DNA of 64,000 nucleotides, taken from Candidatus Planktophila lacus (GTDB lineage: Bacteria > Actinomycetota > Actinomycetes > Nanopelagicales > Nanopelagicaceae). The notes under the pieces were generated by a model, which saw only the letters and a program-made list of their open reading frames with translations, searched no databases and was not told the DNA's origin. The DNA is taken from NCBI RefSeq assembly GCF_002287925.1, contig NZ_CP016769.1, positions 496,001 to 560,000 of the forward strand, in the 5' to 3' direction. Position numbers and translations under genes: made by a program. Shown in pieces: positions 1 to 8,467 of the stretch (position 1 is its first letter; every line of letters begins with the position of its first letter).

Positions 1-10
1 GAATGGGGAG

Positions 11-1546
11 ATGAAACGGGCTTTCTCAACTCTTGTTGTAGTTGTATCTCTCGCGGTATTTGCCTCGAATGCACAAGCAGTTGTTAAAGCAGGCAGCGCC
101 TGTTCTAAAGTTGGCGCTACGAGCGTTGCATCGGGAAAGAAATACACCTGCGTTAAATCTGGAAAGAAACTCGTTTGGAATAAAGGCGTAACCGAAAAAG
201 CGGCGAACAAACAGTCTGCATCACCCGTACCTGCTGATCCTGTGACACCAACAGCAGAAACCTACTCATTTAATCATTATTGCGATCCTGATCCTTTTAT
301 CCCTGCAAAGTGGAAAGCTTGGCAAGACACGGAAAAGCGCCTTAACGGTTGCCCTCCGCCTTACCGTTATTTGGTAAAGGAGTTAGGTTCTGCCGCTCCT
401 AAAATTGCGCAAAGCGATCTGAGTGAGTTGCAAAAAATTGAAGCATGTAAAAATCTAGGCAGTCGAGTTCGTCCAGGGCGCTCATTTATCGGTGCCACAA
501 AGGCTCGCCCAACGATAATTCAGGTAGTGCCTTTCTATATGAATAATGGAACGCCAACAACTACGCCGGCGCAGGATTGGGCGGATGCTCATAAATTTGC
601 TCTCGATGCGATTGCTAATATGAGCGATCAGGGTTCAGATATTCAGATTCGAATGCCAGATTCATATATCTACGTAAATGATGATTTAAAGCGATTTAAT
701 CTAGGCAATAACACGATGCATGGCGATACCTCTGCAACCGAAAGTCGCTGGGATTTGATTAATACTGTTACAAAAGTGGCTGATCCTGGGATTGACTTCT
801 CAGAAGCAGATGCCGTCTGGTTCTTGGCGCCAAGTAATGTCAAACGAACTTTGCTTTCAAATCAAATTGCATATGGCAGACAACTCATCACAAAGGAAAA
901 AAGCTTTAATCAAAGCTCATATATTTCCTCACCAATTTCTGATTTTTCGAATGAAGGCTTCCAGGCACGAGAACCCTTTGGTTTCGTTCACGAGTTAATG
1001 CATATATTTGATACCGCTGACGATCACTATGGGGATCACAAAAACGATTTAGGAACAGGCGGCTGGGGCAACATGTCTGGTGCTCAGGTCGATTTCTTAG
1101 CCTGGGATAAATGGACTTTCGGGTGGATTGGTGATCAGCAAGTTAGATGTGCGCCGGCTGGCACAACCAGTATTCATTGGATTAAACCTTCAACCGTTAA
1201 AGGTGCATATGAAAAATTATTGATGATTCCGATCAGCAATACTAAATTCATTGCAGTCGAGTCAGTGCGTAACAGCGGGTTTAACTTTAAAATTCCAGTT
1301 CCAATGCTTGGTGCAATTGTATACACAATCGATACCAAAGTACTTGATCAGCAAGTTGTATTCGGAACGGGCATTAACGTTCTATGCCCTAAAACACGCT
1401 CTTGTGATTACGCTCCTATGGCTCGCAACTTTCCGCTTAGTGGAGCAGCGCTAAAGGTAGGCGAGTCAATAACCGCACTGGGTTATCGAATAAGCGTTGT
1501 AGAAAGCGGAGATTTTGGAGATGTTGTAAAGGTTGAAATCGCTTAA
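11..1546 (+). CDS. Secreted M6-like zinc metalloprotease
   Basis: This 511-residue protein is predicted to be exported: residues 1-23 form a signal peptide ending in AQA. A short two-cysteine segment follows (C31, C47, ending in a lysine-rich GKKLVWNKG run), then a low-complexity linker to about residue 83. The catalytic region carries HELMH (H327, E328, H331), then a GWGNMSG stretch (351-357) and LAWDKWTFGWI (363-373), the order seen in M6 immune-inhibitor-A-like peptidases. The role is probably extracellular protein degradation. The ATG at 11 follows GGGGAG closely. It ends 2 bp from the convergent cupin gene. The family call rests on motifs only; other HExxH families are possible. Confidence 0.7.
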   Translation: MKRAFSTLVVVVSLAVFASNAQAVVKAGSACSKVGATSVASGKKYTCVKSGKKLVWNKGVTEKAANKQSASPVPADPVTPTAETYSFNHYCDPDPFIPAKWKAWQDTEKRLNGCPPPYRYLVKELGSAAPKIAQSDLSELQKIEACKNLGSRVRPGRSFIGATKARPTIIQVVPFYMNNGTPTTTPAQDWADAHKFALDAIANMSDQGSDIQIRMPDSYIYVNDDLKRFNLGNNTMHGDTSATESRWDLINTVTKVADPGIDFSEADAVWFLAPSNVKRTLLSNQIAYGRQLITKEKSFNQSSYISSPISDFSNEGFQAREPFGFVHELMHIFDTADDHYGDHKNDLGTGGWGNMSGAQVDFLAWDKWTFGWIGDQQVRCAPAGTTSIHWIKPSTVKGAYEKLLMIPISNTKFIAVESVRNSGFNFKIPVPMLGAIVYTIDTKVLDQQVVFGTGINVLCPKTRSCDYAPMARNFPLSGAALKVGESITALGYRISVVESGDFGDVVKVEIA

Positions 1547-1548
1547 GG

Positions 1549-2007
1549 CTAAGAGCGAATGAATTGAGCAACTTCTGGGTTGCTCTTCATCTGCGCTAGA
1601 TCTTCAGGTGTTGGCAGAGTTGGGCGATCGCGTTTTACTTTGACCATACATAAGAAGCCAAGTACTTCGTTTTCGGCGGCGCGGAATTGGTGCCACGCCC
1701 AAGCTGGAACATAGACCAAGTCATGAATTGCTAGCGGCAGAACTTCATCGTCGACTAAACAGGAGCCTTTGCCCTTAATCGGAATAACTAAATGTGTGTG
1801 TTCATGTTTTTCTAGAGTTGTGTGGCCGCCGGCATCTACTTCGAAGTAGCGGACCTCCATGCCATCCTGGTGATCTTCACCGAACAAGATGCGACGGGTT
1901 ACATCTTTAAATGTGGCAGCGCCATCTTCATCTTTATAGACGAGCTCTTCAACGTTACGCCAGCGATGAGGTTCATCCTGGGTAACGTGGTATTTACTCT
2001 TGCTCAT
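1549..2007 (-). CDS. Cupin-domain protein
   Basis: A 152-residue single cupin. The first motif is seen as HTTLEKHEHTH, followed by the glycine turn GKGS, and the second as VYVPAWAWHQFRA. These histidines and glutamates normally bind one metal ion. No signal peptide or membrane segment is visible, so it should be cytoplasmic. Substrate is unknown; cupins of this size are often small-molecule dioxygenases, isomerases or binding proteins. It is divergent from metY with a 44-bp gap, so a sulfur-metabolism link is possible but unproven. The start sits 6 nt downstream of TATAAT, suggesting a leaderless transcript. Confidence 0.75.
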   Translation of the reverse strand: MSKSKYHVTQDEPHRWRNVEELVYKDEDGAATFKDVTRRILFGEDHQDGMEVRYFEVDAGGHTTLEKHEHTHLVIPIKGKGSCLVDDEVLPLAIHDLVYVPAWAWHQFRAAENEVLGFLCMVKVKRDRPTLPTPEDLAQMKSNPEVAQFIRS

Positions 2008-2013
2008 TCGGCG

Positions 2014-2019
2014 ATTATA
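2014..2019 (-). promoter_or_regulatory. Probable -10 element, leaderless cupin mRNA
   Basis: Read on the minus strand this is TATAAT, separated by 6 nt from the ATG at 2007. That places the expected transcription start at the start codon itself. No Shine-Dalgarno sequence lies between. No convincing -35 is seen. Confidence 0.6.
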
Positions 2020-2051
2020 GCCACGATAAGGAATTGGTGTTTAATTAGATT

Positions 2052-3362
2052 ATGAGCGAACACAAGTGGGGCTTTAAAACTAAGGCTCTGCACGCCGGCA
2101 CGCAGCCAGATCCACAAACTGGTGCGCGCGCACTTCCGATTTATCAATCATCGGCATTTGTCTTTGAAAATACCGAAGATGCCGGAAATTTATTTGCGCT
2201 GCAGAAGTACGGCAATATCTATAGCCGAATTGGTAACCCAACCGTTTCGGCCTTTGAAGAAAAGATTGCAGCCCTTGAAGGTGGCATTGGCGCTGTTGCA
2301 ACCTCTAGCGGACAAGCAGCGCAGTTCTTAACTTTCGCAGCTCTTGTCGGTACCGGCGATCATGTAGTTGCATCATCTGCTTTATATGGCGGCACGTTGA
2401 CTCAGTTAGATGTCACCTTGCGCCGCTTTGGTGTGGATACAACTTTCGTGAAGTCGGATAAGGCTGAAGATTTTGCCGCGGCAATCACCGATAAGACCAA
2501 GTTTCTTTATGCCGAGATGGTTTCCAACCCAGCGTCACAAGTTGGCGATATCGAAGCACTGGCAAAGGTGGCACACGATGCTGGCCTGCCTTTAGTTATC
2601 GATTCAACTGTGGCAACACCATATTTAGTGCGCCCAATTGAATTTGGCGCCGACATTGTTCTTCACTCAGCAACTAAGTTCTTAGGCGGACATGGCACAA
2701 CGCTGGGTGGCGTAATCGTTGAATCTGGAAAATTTAATTGGGGTAACGGCAAGTTCCCAATGATGACCGAGCCAGTTCCTTCATACGGTGGCGTCTCTTG
2801 GTGGGAGAACTTCGGTGAATTTGGATTCTTAACCAAGGTTCGCGTTGAACAGTTGCGCGATATCGGAGCATCGCTAAGTGCGATGTCAGCATTCTTATTG
2901 GTGCAGGGCGTTGAAACGCTGCCACAACGTATGCGCGATCACGTAATCAATGCCAAAGCTGTCTCTGAATGGTTGGAAAGTGATTCACGTATTGCCTGGG
3001 TTAAGTACTCAGGGCTTGCTAGCCATCCACATTATGCGCGCGCCAAGAAGTACATGCCTGAAGGTCCGGGATCAGTATTTTCATTTGGCGTTAAGGCATC
3101 TGGTGATTTATCTGGACGCCAAACCGGTGAGAAGTTTATTAACTCAGTGCAGTTAGCTAGCCACTTAGCCAATATCGGCGATGTGCGCACGCTAGTGATT
3201 CACCCAGCAAGCACCACGCACCGCCAATTAACTGATGACCAGTTGATTGAGGCTGGAGTTCCACAAGACTTGGTTCGTATCAGCGTAGGCTTGGAAGATA
3301 TTGAAGATATCTTGTGGGATCTAGATCAGGCGTTAACTACTGCAACAGGATCGGTGCGCTAA
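2052..3362 (+). CDS. metY: O-acetylhomoserine sulfhydrylase
   Basis: This 436-residue PLP enzyme of the Cys/Met metabolism family should convert O-acetylhomoserine plus sulfide to homocysteine in the cytoplasm. Visible landmarks are the N-terminal TKALHAG, the YSRIGNPT loop (57-64), the substrate-stacking LYGG (111-114) and the PLP lysine K209 in HSATKFLGGHG. The loop usually read as DNTFATP is IDSTVATP here. Length is normal for MetY and longer than MetB/MetC. The likely acyl-donor enzyme MetX is encoded at 29217, not adjacent. The next gene starts inside its stop codon (TAATG), indicating translational coupling. No SAM riboswitch fits in the short upstream gap. Confidence 0.92.
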   Translation: MSEHKWGFKTKALHAGTQPDPQTGARALPIYQSSAFVFENTEDAGNLFALQKYGNIYSRIGNPTVSAFEEKIAALEGGIGAVATSSGQAAQFLTFAALVGTGDHVVASSALYGGTLTQLDVTLRRFGVDTTFVKSDKAEDFAAAITDKTKFLYAEMVSNPASQVGDIEALAKVAHDAGLPLVIDSTVATPYLVRPIEFGADIVLHSATKFLGGHGTTLGGVIVESGKFNWGNGKFPMMTEPVPSYGGVSWWENFGEFGFLTKVRVEQLRDIGASLSAMSAFLLVQGVETLPQRMRDHVINAKAVSEWLESDSRIAWVKYSGLASHPHYARAKKYMPEGPGSVFSFGVKASGDLSGRQTGEKFINSVQLASHLANIGDVRTLVIHPASTTHRQLTDDQLIEAGVPQDLVRISVGLEDIEDILWDLDQALTTATGSVR

Positions 3363-3841
3363 TGGCATTTACTGAACCAAACGCGATGGAGCGCTTGAAG
3401 TACATGCAGGATGCCACGACTGTTGCAATCGTTGGAGCATCAGATAACCCATCACGCGCTAGTTACTTTGTTGCGACATATTTACTGTCGGCTGCGCACT
3501 TTAAGTTGTTCTTTGTAAACCCAAAACTCAACGAAATCTTGGGCCAGAAGGTTTATAAGTCTCTAGCTGATATTCCAGAGCCAGTGGACATTGTCGATGT
3601 CTTTAGAAAAGCATCAGATATTCCAGGTGTGCTTGATGAGGCAATTGCCATTAAGGCAAAGACTTTCTGGATGCAGCTCGGAATTAGTGATGATGCATCT
3701 GCCGAACGCGGCGTGGCGGCAGGGTTAAATGTTGTGCAAGATAAATGCATCAAGATTGAGCATGCGCGCTTTGCTGGCGGACTTAACCTGGCCGGTTTTA
3801 ACACTGGGGTTATCTCATCCAAGCGCAATAAATCTATTTAA
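3362..3841 (+). CDS. CoA-binding domain protein
   Basis: A 159-residue Rossmann-type CoA-binding protein (YccU-like, PF13380 type). The nucleotide loop VGASDNPSRASY lies near residues 20-31, followed by FFVNPKLNEILGQKVYKSLADIP, typical of the family. An upstream in-frame ATG at 3314 would overlap metY by 49 bp; the ATG at 3362, overlapping the metY stop by one base, is preferred. Function is unknown, but coupling to metY suggests a role near sulfur amino-acid or acyl-CoA metabolism. It ends immediately before the convergent photolyase gene, with no intergenic bases. Confidence 0.85.
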   Translation: MAFTEPNAMERLKYMQDATTVAIVGASDNPSRASYFVATYLLSAAHFKLFFVNPKLNEILGQKVYKSLADIPEPVDIVDVFRKASDIPGVLDEAIAIKAKTFWMQLGISDDASAERGVAAGLNVVQDKCIKIEHARFAGGLNLAGFNTGVISSKRNKSI

Positions 3842-5314
3842 CTAAATAGTTCCTGCATCTAAACCCTTTAGAACTTCTTTCGCGCGCACCTTTAGCTCAG
3901 GTAGATCAGATAAGCGATTAAGACCGAAGATCTGCTGGCTCATGCGGTGGTTCTTCTTAAAGGTTTCAGAGTGACGATCTAGGAAATCCCAATACAAAGT
4001 AGTAAATGGACAAGCGGTATCGCCGGTGCGCAGTTTGGGGTTGTAGGCGCAGCCTTTACAGTAATTAGACATGCGCGAGATATAGGCACCGCCTGCCGCA
4101 TATGGCTTAGTCATCATCGCACCGCCATCTGCGTGAACGCCCATACCAATAACGTTGGGAACCATTACCCATTCGGTGGCATCGATAAATACTTCGCGCA
4201 TCCAATCGAGAAATTCTTGTGGGTTAGTGCCGGTGATCAGGGCTAAATTACTTAAGACCATAAGGCGCGGGATGTGGTGAACCCAGGCGCGATCTTGAAT
4301 ATCTGTGACGATAGTTTTAACGCAGTTCATCTGGGTCTTGGTGGGATCGCTAAAGAGCGGCAGAAGTTTCTTGGTGGCGTTAAGTTGATTGTTATCGCGG
4401 TATTCAGGGCCTAAGTACCAGTACATGCCATTTACATATTCGCGCCAGCCAATTACCTGACGGATGAATCCTTCGGCAGATTCGATCGGAATATCACCGG
4501 TGTTGAACTTCTTTACTGCGGCATCGATAACTTCGCTGGCGTGAAGAAGTCCATTGTTTAGGTATGGGCTAAGAAGTGAATGGTGGAGCGCCCAGTTATC
4601 AAGTGCCATGGCATCTTCATATGGCCCAAATGTTGCAAAGTGGTTTTCGATGAAGTTATTTAACTGAGCAAGTGCGCCTTTGCGAGTAGTCGCCCATGTT
4701 GTGGTGGGAGTGAAGCCCAGTTCTTTACCAACCTCAAGATCAATCGCATCTGGTTTATGTTCTAAATACTTGGGCCAGGTGTAATTTTTTGGGGGAGGCA
4801 AGCGGTTCTCTTTATCGAAGTTCCACGCACCCCCGGTTGGTTTGCCGTTTTCGATCAAGATATTTAAGCGAGCACGTTGAGCGCGATAGAAAGTCTCCAT
4901 CAGATAACTCTTCTGCGAATCTGCCCAGATAAAGAAGTGCTTGCGGGTGGTTAGGAAGAAGTCGTTTTCTACTAATTCTGCGCCGAATCCTTTGAGTTGT
5001 TCCATCTGGCGATGAGATGAAGGTTCGGCGCAGATTAACTTGTGGGTCTTATATTTCTTTTGAACCTTGGTTATGCCATCGATTGTGGTTGGAGCTTTCT
5101 CATATTCCACGGTGAAGCCTTCATCGCGCAGTGATTGTGCAAAGTGGCGAGCGGAGGAGATAAGAAAGTGCAGGCGCTGTGGGTGCCAGTTCCGGCCGGT
5201 GGTCATGCGCGCACTTTCGACCATCACAATTACATCTTGCTTAGGGTCAGCGTTCTTTAGCGCGCCAAATTTGCGGTGCAGGTGATCAAAAGGAAGATAG
5301 ATCAGCTGCGACAT
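3842..5314 (-). CDS. Fe-S photolyase/cryptochrome (DPRP family)
   Basis: A 490-residue deoxyribodipyrimidine photolyase-related protein, probably a prokaryotic (6-4)-type FAD photolyase repairing UV photoproducts or sensing light. The family signature is four cysteines that hold an Fe4S4 cluster; here they are C331, C419, C422 and C435. Spacings of 88, 3 and 13 match those I recall for Agrobacterium PhrB. Other landmarks are VIGWREYVNGMYW (287-299) and WVHHIPRLMVLSN (344-356). No signal peptide is seen. Carotenoid genes elsewhere in the window fit a light-exposed habitat. Whether it repairs (6-4) products or only signals cannot be told from sequence. Confidence 0.88.
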   Translation of the reverse strand: MSQLIYLPFDHLHRKFGALKNADPKQDVIVMVESARMTTGRNWHPQRLHFLISSARHFAQSLRDEGFTVEYEKAPTTIDGITKVQKKYKTHKLICAEPSSHRQMEQLKGFGAELVENDFFLTTRKHFFIWADSQKSYLMETFYRAQRARLNILIENGKPTGGAWNFDKENRLPPPKNYTWPKYLEHKPDAIDLEVGKELGFTPTTTWATTRKGALAQLNNFIENHFATFGPYEDAMALDNWALHHSLLSPYLNNGLLHASEVIDAAVKKFNTGDIPIESAEGFIRQVIGWREYVNGMYWYLGPEYRDNNQLNATKKLLPLFSDPTKTQMNCVKTIVTDIQDRAWVHHIPRLMVLSNLALITGTNPQEFLDWMREVFIDATEWVMVPNVIGMGVHADGGAMMTKPYAAGGAYISRMSNYCKGCAYNPKLRTGDTACPFTTLYWDFLDRHSETFKKNHRMSQQIFGLNRLSDLPELKVRAKEVLKGLDAGTI

Positions 5315-5320
5315 GCGTAA

Positions 5321-5326
5321 AGAGTA
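5321..5326 (-). promoter_or_regulatory. Probable -10 element, leaderless photolyase mRNA
   Basis: Minus-strand TACTCT lies 6 nt before the ATG at 5314, and no ribosome-binding site is present. The same hexamer and spacing recur before 29026 and 54557. Confidence 0.55.
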
Positions 5327-5356
5327 ATTGGATCAGCGTTTTTACGCGCCTTTTAG

Positions 5357-6589
5357 CTACTTCTTTTTAAAGCCAGTTGGGCACTTAGGTGGTGCGCCGG
5401 TTACTTTCTTGGAGGTCTTGCCTTTGACGCAAATGATTGTGGATTTCTTTGGCGCAACTGTTTTAGTAGCCTCCGCTGGCTTCTTAAAGCTAACTGCCAA
5501 TCGCGGTGATGAGTAAGAGAACCCGTAGGCACGCAGATTGATCCAATCGTTCTTTGCGTCATAGGTCGCAGTCACTGTTGCAACCTTCTTGGTGCCATCG
5601 TCATAGGAAACTTCAACTTTGGCATATCCGGCAGCGATTGCTGGGTCGATACCCCACCAATCACGTGCGCGATTTCCTTTAACTTTCAACTCCAGCCAGC
5701 CTTCGATCTCTTTGCCGTTTTCATCAAAGTGAACGTTGCCAACCTTTACAACGATCTGCTGGCTATCGCGATCAAAGCGGAAATCACTTAGACACCACCA
5801 GCCGTTGGTTCCGAGGATCACATCATCGGCGCGAGTATCTGAAGTTTTATTTCCTGCATCCCAATAGACCATGTTGACTGCCATATTGCGTTGAGTTGAT
5901 GCGGCTTTCAAAAGATTAGATTCGCAGACCGGATCGTTCGGGCGGGCTGCCGGGCTATTTTCAGGGAGTCCCTTAACGGTAATTAAATCTCCAGTGACGC
6001 TAACTTGTGGATCGCGAACATTGGAGAGCACCCATTTGATTCGCTTGGAAAAGCCTGGGCTCTTTAAAATAAATTGAAAGTAGTAGCCCGCTGGAAGAGA
6101 AGCCTTATTCATATCATTTGAAGTTAAATAGATCTGCAGACTGCTATTCATCAAGTGAACGCTGGCGCTGACTTCACTTGATCCATCAGTAGTTGTTACA
6201 CCAGCAGGTAGAGTCCAGATATGAGCTAATCCGCCGAAGTCCTTTACTGAAGAGTAATTCTCAATTTGTTCTCCTTGAGGAGATGAAATCATTTGCCACT
6301 CTTGAACGGCAGTAGTTGGGTCGAAGTTTGGTTGCTTCTTGTATTTCATTTCACCAACTTCGGTGCCATCTTCTTTAATAACCTTGATGCTCTGAGTGCA
6401 ATCTGTTGTGATCTTCCACTGCTCATCGCAAGGGAGCCAAACTCCGTAACGCACATCGGTGATGCCAGTTTGCTTCCACCACTTTGGTTCAGGTGGCATC
6501 GGAAAAGGATCGGCGGCGCTGGCGGGGGTAAGAGTGGTTGCAGCCAGGAGTAAGGCGATTGCGATGCGAAGCGCTGAACGAGTTTTCAT
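5357..6589 (-). CDS. Secreted protein with C-terminal Cys-Lys tag
   Basis: I do not recognise the main domain of this 410-residue protein. A signal peptide is clear (residues 1-25, hydrophobic core then TLTPASAADP). The mature part is rich in aromatic and beta-strand-like segments and has scattered cysteines. The last 30 residues form a distinct tag: two cysteines (C387, C403) in a lysine-rich, proline-containing run ending GFKKK. A related lysine/cysteine segment occurs at the N terminus of the metalloprotease at 11. The tag may be a cell-surface or wall-binding element; that is inference. A GGTGAAG ribosome site precedes the ATG, unlike the leaderless genes nearby. Confidence 0.7.
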   Translation of the reverse strand: MKTRSALRIAIALLLAATTLTPASAADPFPMPPEPKWWKQTGITDVRYGVWLPCDEQWKITTDCTQSIKVIKEDGTEVGEMKYKKQPNFDPTTAVQEWQMISSPQGEQIENYSSVKDFGGLAHIWTLPAGVTTTDGSSEVSASVHLMNSSLQIYLTSNDMNKASLPAGYYFQFILKSPGFSKRIKWVLSNVRDPQVSVTGDLITVKGLPENSPAARPNDPVCESNLLKAASTQRNMAVNMVYWDAGNKTSDTRADDVILGTNGWWCLSDFRFDRDSQQIVVKVGNVHFDENGKEIEGWLELKVKGNRARDWWGIDPAIAAGYAKVEVSYDDGTKKVATVTATYDAKNDWINLRAYGFSYSSPRLAVSFKKPAEATKTVAPKKSTIICVKGKTSKKVTGAPPKCPTGFKKK

Positions 6590-6727
6590 GGCTACTTCAC
6601 CGTTTCTTTTGCCACTTTTTATGCGCCCAGTGCGGTTGTCGGCGCGCTGGATTAGAGTCTAAATCTAGGTAGTCCTATGCCCATCGGCAATAGCAGGTGG
6701 CGAACTTGTACTCACAAGGAGGCAGAA

Positions 6728-7126
6728 ATGTTCGAACTATTGGCTCTTACGGCGGTTATCTATCTCTTTATCAATCGCAGGAAGAAGGTGCGCAAGCCGC
6801 GGGGGATCGATGCCGAACTCCGCGAGCTAGTCGAGAGCACTTATTACTCCGATGCGATGGCCGCTGAGATCAAGGGTTATCTGCTTTCAGTTGTTGGCGA
6901 TGATCGCGATGGCGCCGAGAAATTTTCCGATGCACGAATTGCGCAGGCGCAATCTATTTTAGATAAGGCCGGGCCTTCCGCTTTTTACTGGATGACTGAA
7001 ATCGCAACGCAATTAGCGGTTTTATCTGCCGCCAAGATCAATGGCATCGCCACAAATGTTGAAAGCGAGATTGGCGCTGACCCAGTAACGCCGGAAAGCG
7101 TTGTTCGCATCGTCGTTCAAGGTTAA
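6728..7126 (+). CDS. Small membrane-anchored protein, unknown function
   Basis: A 132-residue protein starting at the ATG at 6728, chosen because AAGGAGG ends only a few bases upstream; an in-frame ATG at 6677 lacks such a site. Residues 2-14 are a short hydrophobic segment followed by RRKKVRKPR, implying an N-out anchor with the rest cytoplasmic. The soluble part is mostly helical by composition, with no catalytic motif I can name. It is monocistronic, facing the structured intergenic region. No function is assigned. Confidence 0.65.
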   Translation: MFELLALTAVIYLFINRRKKVRKPRGIDAELRELVESTYYSDAMAAEIKGYLLSVVGDDRDGAEKFSDARIAQAQSILDKAGPSAFYWMTEIATQLAVLSAAKINGIATNVESEIGADPVTPESVVRIVVQG

Positions 7127-7177
7127 GAAAATTACAGAAAGTAGTTTTAATTATTTGATTAAATTATTTGATTGCAC

Positions 7178-7205
7178 TTGCAGAGAAAGAATTTTGATAT
7201 ATATT
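7178..7205 (+). promoter_or_regulatory. Possible promoter reading into the hairpin region
   Basis: TTGCAG (7178-7183) and TATATT (7200-7205) are separated by 16 bp. Transcription would begin near 7212, exactly where the GC-rich hairpin core starts, and would be antisense to the small minus-strand reading frame. Confidence 0.35.
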
Positions 7206-7218
7206 TAGTGGACCGCGC

Positions 7219-7305
7219 CGGTTCGCCAGAACCGACACGGCCGCCAGATGCGAATTAAAGATTGCTGAGATCCGGCCCGTCGTTATTTCGACGGGCGCTT
7301 CGCAT
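7219..7305 (+). ncRNA. Candidate structured small RNA
   Basis: Three perfect complementary arms fall in 87 bp: CGGTTC-GCCA-GAACCG, then ATGCGAA pairing across to TTCGCAT, which encloses CCCGTCG-TTATTT-CGACGGG. The nesting of the last two is what a folded RNA would show. No T-rich run follows, so it is not an intrinsic terminator on either strand. I do not recognise a known RNA family. The strand is uncertain. Confidence 0.35.
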
Positions 7306-7371
7306 TTCCACGTATCTAAATACGAGGTCGGCTAAGGCAACGACAAGCGTCACCCAATCGGTAGCTCTCAT
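7255..7371 (-). CDS. Possible 38-residue membrane microprotein
   Basis: A short minus-strand frame beginning at the ATG at 7371 and preceded by AAAGGAG about 10 nt upstream. The product starts MRATDW, has a hydrophobic stretch (VTLVVALADLVF) and a charged tail (RSARRNNDG). A longer version could start at a TTG at 7494, also behind AAGGAG, giving 79 residues. The frame overlaps the hairpin at 7276-7295, so its mRNA would be structured. Conservation is untested and it may not be translated. Confidence 0.35.
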   Translation of the reverse strand: MRATDWVTLVVALADLVFRYVEMRSARRNNDGPDLSNL

Positions 7372-7567
7372 TTCATTTGCACTCCTTTCTCCATTCTCAG
7401 CCTTTGCTGAGTGAACAAATGGGTCGCTGGCGGCGCGCATCTGCGTGGAGTTAAGGATTAAGGCGTGCGAAAGGTATTGGTAACAAGCCGCCAAGATTCA
7501 GATTTCTCCTTGGCTGTGGATATATCTCAATCAGCCGCTCGGATTAGTTAATTAATTGGCCGCTGAT

Positions 7568-7573
7568 TAGAAT
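7568..7573 (+). promoter_or_regulatory. Probable -10 element, leaderless prpB mRNA
   Basis: TAGAAT followed by 6 nt and then the prpB ATG at 7580. There is no Shine-Dalgarno sequence in between, so the transcript probably begins at the start codon. Confidence 0.6.
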
Positions 7574-7579
7574 GCGCAG

Positions 7580-8467
7580 ATGAAGCCAGAATCGGCCGGA
7601 AGTAAATTTAAGAAGGCGCTGCAGGAAGAGAAGCCACTGCAGATTGTTGGTGCAATAAATGCAAATCATGCGTTGCTGGCAAAGCGGGCTGGATACCGCG
7701 CCATTTACTTATCTGGTGGTGGGGTCGCCGCAGGTTCACTGGGTGTTCCAGATCTTGGAATAACAACTTTAGAAGATGTCTTAACTGATGTTCGTCGAAT
7801 AACTGGAGTTTGTGATCTGCCCCTGTTGGTTGATGCCGATACAGGTTTTGGGCCATCGGCTTTTAATATCGGTCGCACTGTAAAAGATTTAATCAAAGCA
7901 GGCGCAGCTGCAATGCACATTGAAGATCAGGTGCAGGCAAAGCGTTGTGGCCATCGCCCGAATAAAGAGATTGTTAGCAAGGGCGAAATGGTTGATCGCA
8001 TTAAGGCAGCCGTTGATGCGCGCACGGATGCAGATTTTGGAATCATGGCGCGCACAGATTCGATTGCAATTGAAGGTATCGATGCTGCGATTGAAAGAGC
8101 ACTTGCCTACATTGAAGCTGGTGCTGATTTTGTTTTCCCTGAGGCGATCCGCGATCTGGAAAGTTATAAGAAGTTTGCCGCCGCTGTTGGTAAGCCGATC
8201 TTGGCTAACATCACCGAATTTGGTTTAACCCCTTTATTTACTCGTGACGAACTCGGCGCCAATGGCGTGGGAATGATCTTGTATCCGTTGTCAGCTTTCC
8301 GCGCGATGAACAAGGCGGCCGAAAACGTTTATGAGGCGATTCGCCGTGATGGAACCCAAGCCGGTGTCATCGATTCGATGCAGACCCGCGAAGAGTTGTA
8401 CGAGCGAATTAATTATTATGAATTCGAAAAAGCGCTAGATCAATTCCAGAGCGAAAAGGATAAGTAA
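7580..8467 (+). CDS. prpB: 2-methylisocitrate lyase
   Basis: A 295-residue enzyme of the isocitrate lyase/PEP mutase superfamily that should split 2-methylisocitrate into pyruvate and succinate in the methylcitrate cycle of propionate use. Metal-binding DADTGFG (85-91) and the catalytic loop KRCGH (121-125, C123) are intact, and length matches PrpB. It overlaps prpD by one base (TAATG), so both are translated together. Other lyases of this superfamily act on oxaloacetate or dimethylmalate; the prpD partner makes PrpB the best call. No 2-methylcitrate synthase gene is in this window. Confidence 0.88.
   Translation: MKPESAGSKFKKALQEEKPLQIVGAINANHALLAKRAGYRAIYLSGGGVAAGSLGVPDLGITTLEDVLTDVRRITGVCDLPLLVDADTGFGPSAFNIGRTVKDLIKAGAAAMHIEDQVQAKRCGHRPNKEIVSKGEMVDRIKAAVDARTDADFGIMARTDSIAIEGIDAAIERALAYIEAGADFVFPEAIRDLESYKKFAAAVGKPILANITEFGLTPLFTRDELGANGVGMILYPLSAFRAMNKAAENVYEAIRRDGTQAGVIDSMQTREELYERINYYEFEKALDQFQSEKDK

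Larger units (their letters stand above)
7127..7579. other. Long intergenic region with inverted repeats
   Basis: This 453-bp stretch is by far the longest without a clear gene. Its first part is AT-rich. A GC-rich core (7211-7305) holds hairpin 7219-7234 (CGGTTC/GAACCG), hairpin 7276-7295 (CCCGTCG/CGACGGG) and an outer 7-bp complement ATGCGAA (7248-7254) with TTCGCAT (7299-7305) enclosing the second. A further CTCAGC/GCTGAG hairpin is at 7396-7411. It also contains a possible minus-strand microprotein and the prpB promoter. Either a small RNA or a structured small mRNA would explain it. Confidence 0.55.

Noticed and set aside
7219-7234. Hairpin as an intrinsic terminator for the gene ending at 7126 or for the minus-strand frame
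   Set aside because: No T-rich run follows it on either strand and it is about 90 bp from the plus-strand stop.
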